Source: an uncultured Eubacteriales bacterium
Lineage (GTDB): Bacteria; Bacillota; Clostridia; Tissierellales; Peptoniphilaceae
NCBI GenBank assembly: GCA_900540185.1
Contig: UQFH01000009.1
Coordinates: forward strand, 1 to 64,000
DNA length: 64,000 nt
Reading direction: 5' to 3'
Positions within the stretch are counted from its first letter, which is position 1; each line of letters opens with the position of its first letter. This document shows, in pieces, positions 61,024 through 64,000 of the stretch. Below the pieces are notes generated by a model. The model ran no database searches, was not told the origin of the DNA, and saw only the letters and a list, made by a program, of their open reading frames with translations. Both the position numbers and the translations under genes were made by a program.

Positions 61024-62151
61024 TTAGTTTTCCGCCGCTATTTCTTTGACTGCAAGAACAGCTTTTTCTATTTCCTCATCGGTCGTAAAATATCCCGGTG
61101 AAAATCTAACCATTCCGCTCTTAAGTGTATTGAAAAACTTATGAGAAAGCGGTGCACAATGGATTTGGCTTCGGGTGCAAATGTCATATTTGTTTGCTAA
61201 AATATCTGCGACCTCACCGCTGTCCATATCTTTTATATTTATCGAAACAACCGATGTAATAGTGTCCACACCTCCAATTGAATAGGTTTTAACTCCGTCT
61301 ATTTTCTCAAATTCCGTAAACAGTTTTCTTGCAAGAGAGTGAACTCTCTTCATTATTTTTTCTTCAGTTTCATTCATTACAAATTCTATTCCGGCTTCAA
61401 GCGCCGCATATGACGGTACTGCAAGCGTTCCCGCCTCAAATTTATCCGGACTGAAATTCGGTTGAACCGGCGAACTGCTCTCAGAGCCGGTGCCACCCAC
61501 CATAAAAGTTGTGAGAGTATCAGGATTTTTCACATACAAAAACCCGCTCCCCATCGGTCCGAAAAGCGACTTGTGTCCCGGTGCTGCGCAGAGGTCGATT
61601 CTATACTTTTGCACGTCGATTTTTTCGTGACCCAAAGATTGAGCGACGTCGACCAAAAATAAAACATTGTCCGAAAGGCTGTTTCCAATTGCTTCAATGT
61701 CCTTTTTAAATCCCACAAGATTGTCCACATGGCTAATTGCAACCATCTTCGTGTTGTATCTCACATTTTTTAAAATATCAGCAGTGAGATTCATGCTCGG
61801 CTCAACATATGTCACCTCAACTCCGCGCTCTTCCATATCATGAAGAGGTCTTAAAATTGAATTGTGTTCAAGATAAGTCGTAATAACATGATCTCCCGGT
61901 GAAAGTGCGCCGAAAATTGCAATATTCAAACCTTCCGTGCAGTTTTTTGTAAGCACTATATTCCTAGTGCTTTCGGCATTTATGAGAGACTTGATTTTAT
62001 TTCTGCACGTAAAAACCATCCTCGCCGAATCCATGGCGAGTTGATACGCACCCCTGCCCGGGTTTGCCGAGTTTCTGAGTGCGTAATCATTCGCTTTATA
62101 AACCGTTTCCGGCTTTGGATATGAGGTAGCCGCATTATCTAAATATATCAA
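61024..62151 (-). CDS. Class V aminotransferase (cysteine desulfurase-like)
   Basis: The 375-residue PLP enzyme has 'MIYLDNAATSYPKPETVYKA', 'NIVLTKNCTEGLNIAIFG', the PLP region 'FLVDVAQSLGHEKIDVQKYRIDLCAAPGHKSLFGPMGSGFLY' with the Schiff-base Lys, and 'YDICTRSQIHCAPLSHKFF', which contains the active-site Cys of SufS/CsdB-like proteins. It likely mobilises sulfur from cysteine or selenocysteine. No suf partners are adjacent, so the acceptor is unknown. Confidence 0.88.
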   Translation of the reverse strand: MIYLDNAATSYPKPETVYKANDYALRNSANPGRGAYQLAMDSARMVFTCRNKIKSLINAESTRNIVLTKNCTEGLNIAIFGALSPGDHVITTYLEHNSILRPLHDMEERGVEVTYVEPSMNLTADILKNVRYNTKMVAISHVDNLVGFKKDIEAIGNSLSDNVLFLVDVAQSLGHEKIDVQKYRIDLCAAPGHKSLFGPMGSGFLYVKNPDTLTTFMVGGTGSESSSPVQPNFSPDKFEAGTLAVPSYAALEAGIEFVMNETEEKIMKRVHSLARKLFTEFEKIDGVKTYSIGGVDTITSVVSINIKDMDSGEVADILANKYDICTRSQIHCAPLSHKFFNTLKSGMVRFSPGYFTTDEEIEKAVLAVKEIAAEN

Positions 62152-62173
62152 AGCAAACCTCCATGTTCTTCAA

Positions 62174-62818
62174 CTATTGTAGTTTTGAATAGACAATTTC
62201 CAATGTCTTTTCTTTTAAGTCCTTGCCTTCTTTCATTATTTCATCAACTTCAGCTCTCTTTTGTGCAACATATTCCGCATCTTTTACAGAATTCAAATTG
62301 ATAAGTGCGTTGAATAGTGCTCCTTCGATTCCCGATTGCAAGAGAAGTGTTCCAACTCCGACGTCTGTTATAGCATTCTTGTTTCCTTTAAGAGCATAGA
62401 TATTTTGAAGTCTCATTGCTTCAAGTCCGAGCTTTGCAGCGTGAATCGGTGTTTCAAGAGCCTTCTTATATCCTGTTTGAATTGCTTCAGTTCTCTTTTT
62501 CTTTTCTTCGTCCGTGTTCTTAGGGAGTTTAAAAGCAGCCATAACGTCGTCGAAACTGTTTGCATCTGTGTCTACGATGTCATTTAATTCATCGATAATT
62601 CCATCAAGTTTCTTTTGATTTTCTCTCATCAAAGCTTTTTCATCGTCTGTGAGTTCTTCAAAAGCTTTTTTGTCAATTGTCAAACTTCCGACCATTTGTG
62701 TGAGCGATGCGCCAAGTGCTGCTGCATATGCGGAAACAGATCCGCCGCCCGGTGCCGGTTTTTCGCCTCTAACTTCATCTGTATAAGCTGTCAATGTCAA
62801 ATCTACTAATTTTGTCAT
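62174..62818 (-). CDS. Cyclodeaminase/cyclohydrolase family protein (FTCD C-domain type)
   Basis: The 214-residue protein matches formiminotransferase-cyclodeaminase C-domains and FchA-type methenyl-THF cyclohydrolases: 'APGGGSVSAYAAALGASLTQMVGSLTI', 'VDTDANSFDDVMAAFKLPKNTDEEKKKR' and 'ALKGNKNAITDVGVGTLLLQSGIEGALFNALINL'. It acts in folate one-carbon metabolism, often linked to histidine or glycine fermentation. The ATG at 62818 follows GGAGGT by 4 nt; a TTG at 62830 overlaps that ribosome site and is rejected. Confidence 0.88.
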   Translation of the reverse strand: MTKLVDLTLTAYTDEVRGEKPAPGGGSVSAYAAALGASLTQMVGSLTIDKKAFEELTDDEKALMRENQKKLDGIIDELNDIVDTDANSFDDVMAAFKLPKNTDEEKKKRTEAIQTGYKKALETPIHAAKLGLEAMRLQNIYALKGNKNAITDVGVGTLLLQSGIEGALFNALINLNSVKDAEYVAQKRAEVDEIMKEGKDLKEKTLEIVYSKLQ

Positions 62819-62840
62819 ATTTACCTCCAAAAATATTTAT

Positions 62841-62856
62841 TGTTCCACGTGGAACA
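62841..62856. promoter_or_regulatory. parS: parS centromere site
   Basis: TGTTCCACGTGGAACA is a perfect 16-bp palindrome identical to a well-known Bacillota parS sequence bound by ParB/Spo0J. It lies in the short gap between the cyclodeaminase and phzF genes, about 0.9 kb from parB. It marks the origin-proximal region. Confidence 0.95.
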
Positions 62857-62865
62857 TTTTAAACT

Positions 62866-63750
62866 TTATATTTTCATAATTCCATCCATCACAAGTCTCG
62901 AATGTCCGCTCATCCAAATATTGCCATCTCTATATTCGACGTCAATCCTTGCAGGACGTTTCATCATTTGACCTTGATAGAGTTCTATATTTTCTATATT
63001 CTTTCTATCGAGCAAAATTTTTCCCGCAACAACGGCGCTTGAACCCGTTGCCGCCTCTTCCATAATTCCGAAGAGCGGTGAAAAATATCTTGCATAAGTG
63101 TGAAGCTTCGGTTTCTCTATTTCTTCAGTCATTGCGAAAAGGCCTTGAGTGCCGGTCTTTTCATTTAAAGCTCTCAGCGCCCATGGGTCTACTCTTAGAC
63201 TATCAAGCACTTCTTTGTTTTTCAAGGATACAAAAATGTCGCCTTGAAAAGCTTCTCCGATAATTACCTCGGAAATGTCACTTTCTTTTATTCTAAGAAC
63301 TTTTCTTATCGATTTCTTATTTATAATGTCCGAAAATTTGTCACTAATTGTAATTTCAGGCGAAAGAATAGAAACCAGTCCCGCTTCATAATTGTCGTAT
63401 TCAATTTCTACATCCAAAATTTGACCGTTTTTCAACTTGGCATGAACAATTTTCTTGCCGTTTTCAATCGGTCTTATAAAGCCCATTCTACCGAGCACAT
63501 AAAATGCAGCTATAGTAGCGTGTCCCGAAAAGTTAATTTCGCGATTCGGTGTGTAGAATTCTATATAGTACATATCTTTTTCTATTTCGTCCACAAATGC
63601 AGTCTGCGCAAGATTTATCTCATTTGCAATTTGAGGATAATACATTTGAGGAATAGCTGACGCTTCAGGAATGACTGCGGCAGGATTTCCGCCGAATCTG
63701 CACTGAGTGAATGAGTCAACCGTGATAACCCTCACTTCAAATTCTGACAA
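62866..63750 (-). CDS. PhzF-family isomerase
   Basis: The 294-residue protein has the PhzF fold: 'VITVDSFTQCRFGGNPAAVIPEA', the catalytic Glu in 'IANEINLAQTAFV' (about E44), 'TPNREINFSGHATIAAFYVL', and 'GIMEEAATGSSAVVAGKIL' in the second half. Family members are isomerases or epimerase-like enzymes; the substrate here is unknown. The start is TTG, supported by GAGGTGAT 4 nt upstream. parB ends 27 nt before. Confidence 0.88.
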   Translation of the reverse strand: MSEFEVRVITVDSFTQCRFGGNPAAVIPEASAIPQMYYPQIANEINLAQTAFVDEIEKDMYYIEFYTPNREINFSGHATIAAFYVLGRMGFIRPIENGKKIVHAKLKNGQILDVEIEYDNYEAGLVSILSPEITISDKFSDIINKKSIRKVLRIKESDISEVIIGEAFQGDIFVSLKNKEVLDSLRVDPWALRALNEKTGTQGLFAMTEEIEKPKLHTYARYFSPLFGIMEEAATGSSAVVAGKILLDRKNIENIELYQGQMMKRPARIDVEYRDGNIWMSGHSRLVMDGIMKI

Positions 63751-63777
63751 TTACATCACCTCTATATCTAAATTATA

Positions 63778-64000
63778 TCAAAGATTCTCAAGTATTTCAA
63801 TTATACGTGTGAGTTCATCTTCCGAATAATAACTTATCGAAATCTCTCCCTTGCCTTTTTTGTCATTTATTTTAACCTTTGTCATGAGGCGGTCTTGAAG
63901 CTTGTCCTCAATCTCCTTATAAATTATGTTTGATTTCGGCGAACTCTTCTTTTTGGCTTTACGTTCCTTTTCGGTATCGCGAACGCTGAGATTTAAATCG
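63778..64000 (-). CDS. parB: ParB/Spo0J chromosome-partitioning protein, C-terminal part
   Basis: Only the last 74 codons are present, running off the right edge. They read 'DLNLSVRDTEKERKAKKKSS' and, after 'PKSNIIYKEIEDKLQDRLMTKVKIND', 'GEISISYYSEDELTRIIEIL'. The final segment is the typical C-terminal dimerisation domain of chromosomal ParB. The nearby parS and DUF4446 gene agree with this call. Confidence 0.88.
   Translation of the reverse strand, partial: DLNLSVRDTEKERKAKKKSSPKSNIIYKEIEDKLQDRLMTKVKINDKKGKGEISISYYSEDELTRIIEILENL

Overview
The window is low-GC, AT-biased DNA from an anaerobic Bacillota (Firmicutes). GGAGG ribosome sites, a 'TGTTCCACGTGGAACA' parS site, secreted Big/SLH/lectin-domain proteins and the gene set (pta, ispE, FTCD-type cyclodeaminase, DUF3798, DUF4446 beside parB) fit the Peptoniphilaceae/Tissierellia (Parvimonas- or Peptoniphilus-like). 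The genus is an inference. parB, parS and DUF4446 at the right end suggest the window lies near the replication origin.

Region 1 (1-11.8 kb) is an accessory island, mostly minus-strand and far more AT-rich than what follows. It holds three GNAT acetyltransferases, an S51-type peptidase, an XRE-type HTH gene with a frameshifted small partner, and a relic of a MobC-like mobilisation gene. Its centrepiece is a tight five-gene operon: KilA-N DNA-binding protein, N6-adenine DNA methyltransferase, a double-GHKL ATPase/histidine kinase, a receiver-like protein and an HNH nuclease. The operon lies between two ~58-bp direct repeats. The island ends at the 3' end of guaA, and a 13-bp copy of that end recurs at 3060-3072, as expected for an element inserted at guaA. 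Palindromic hairpin repeats with AATTTGCG ends punctuate the island and reappear at 49.6 kb.

Region 2 (11.8-24.2 kb) is mainly housekeeping: guaA, a YcdB/YcdC-like secreted protein, a G5-3D cell-wall protein, ispE, an Orn/Lys/Arg decarboxylase-fold enzyme, a GlsB-type membrane protein, pta, a papain-fold protein, sir2 and small membrane or zinc-ribbon proteins. Clear sigma-A promoters and hairpin terminators separate most units.

Region 3 (24.2-37.7 kb) has a giant secreted subtilase, an oligopeptide-binding lipoprotein, a family-3-like aldehyde dehydrogenase, a Y-family polymerase with an overlapping YolD-like partner, and an ion permease.

Region 4 (37.7-49.6 kb) is a surface/virulence-like locus. 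A minus-strand operon encodes a papain-like C1 peptidase and two CAMP-factor-like secreted proteins. Divergent from it is a 1895-residue secreted protein combining a C1 peptidase, lectin-like and Ig-like domains, a rhodanese domain and two thioredoxin-like CxxC domains.

Region 5 (49.6-64 kb) carries repeats, ogt and an AlkA-type glycosylase, a large SLH-domain protein, a cytoplasmic leucine-rich-repeat protein, a MacB-type ABC exporter behind an operator-like promoter, a DUF3798 lipoprotein, and then the origin-proximal minus-strand run apt, DUF4446, class-V aminotransferase, cyclodeaminase, parS, phzF, parB. No rRNA, tRNA, CRISPR array or intact transposase was found.
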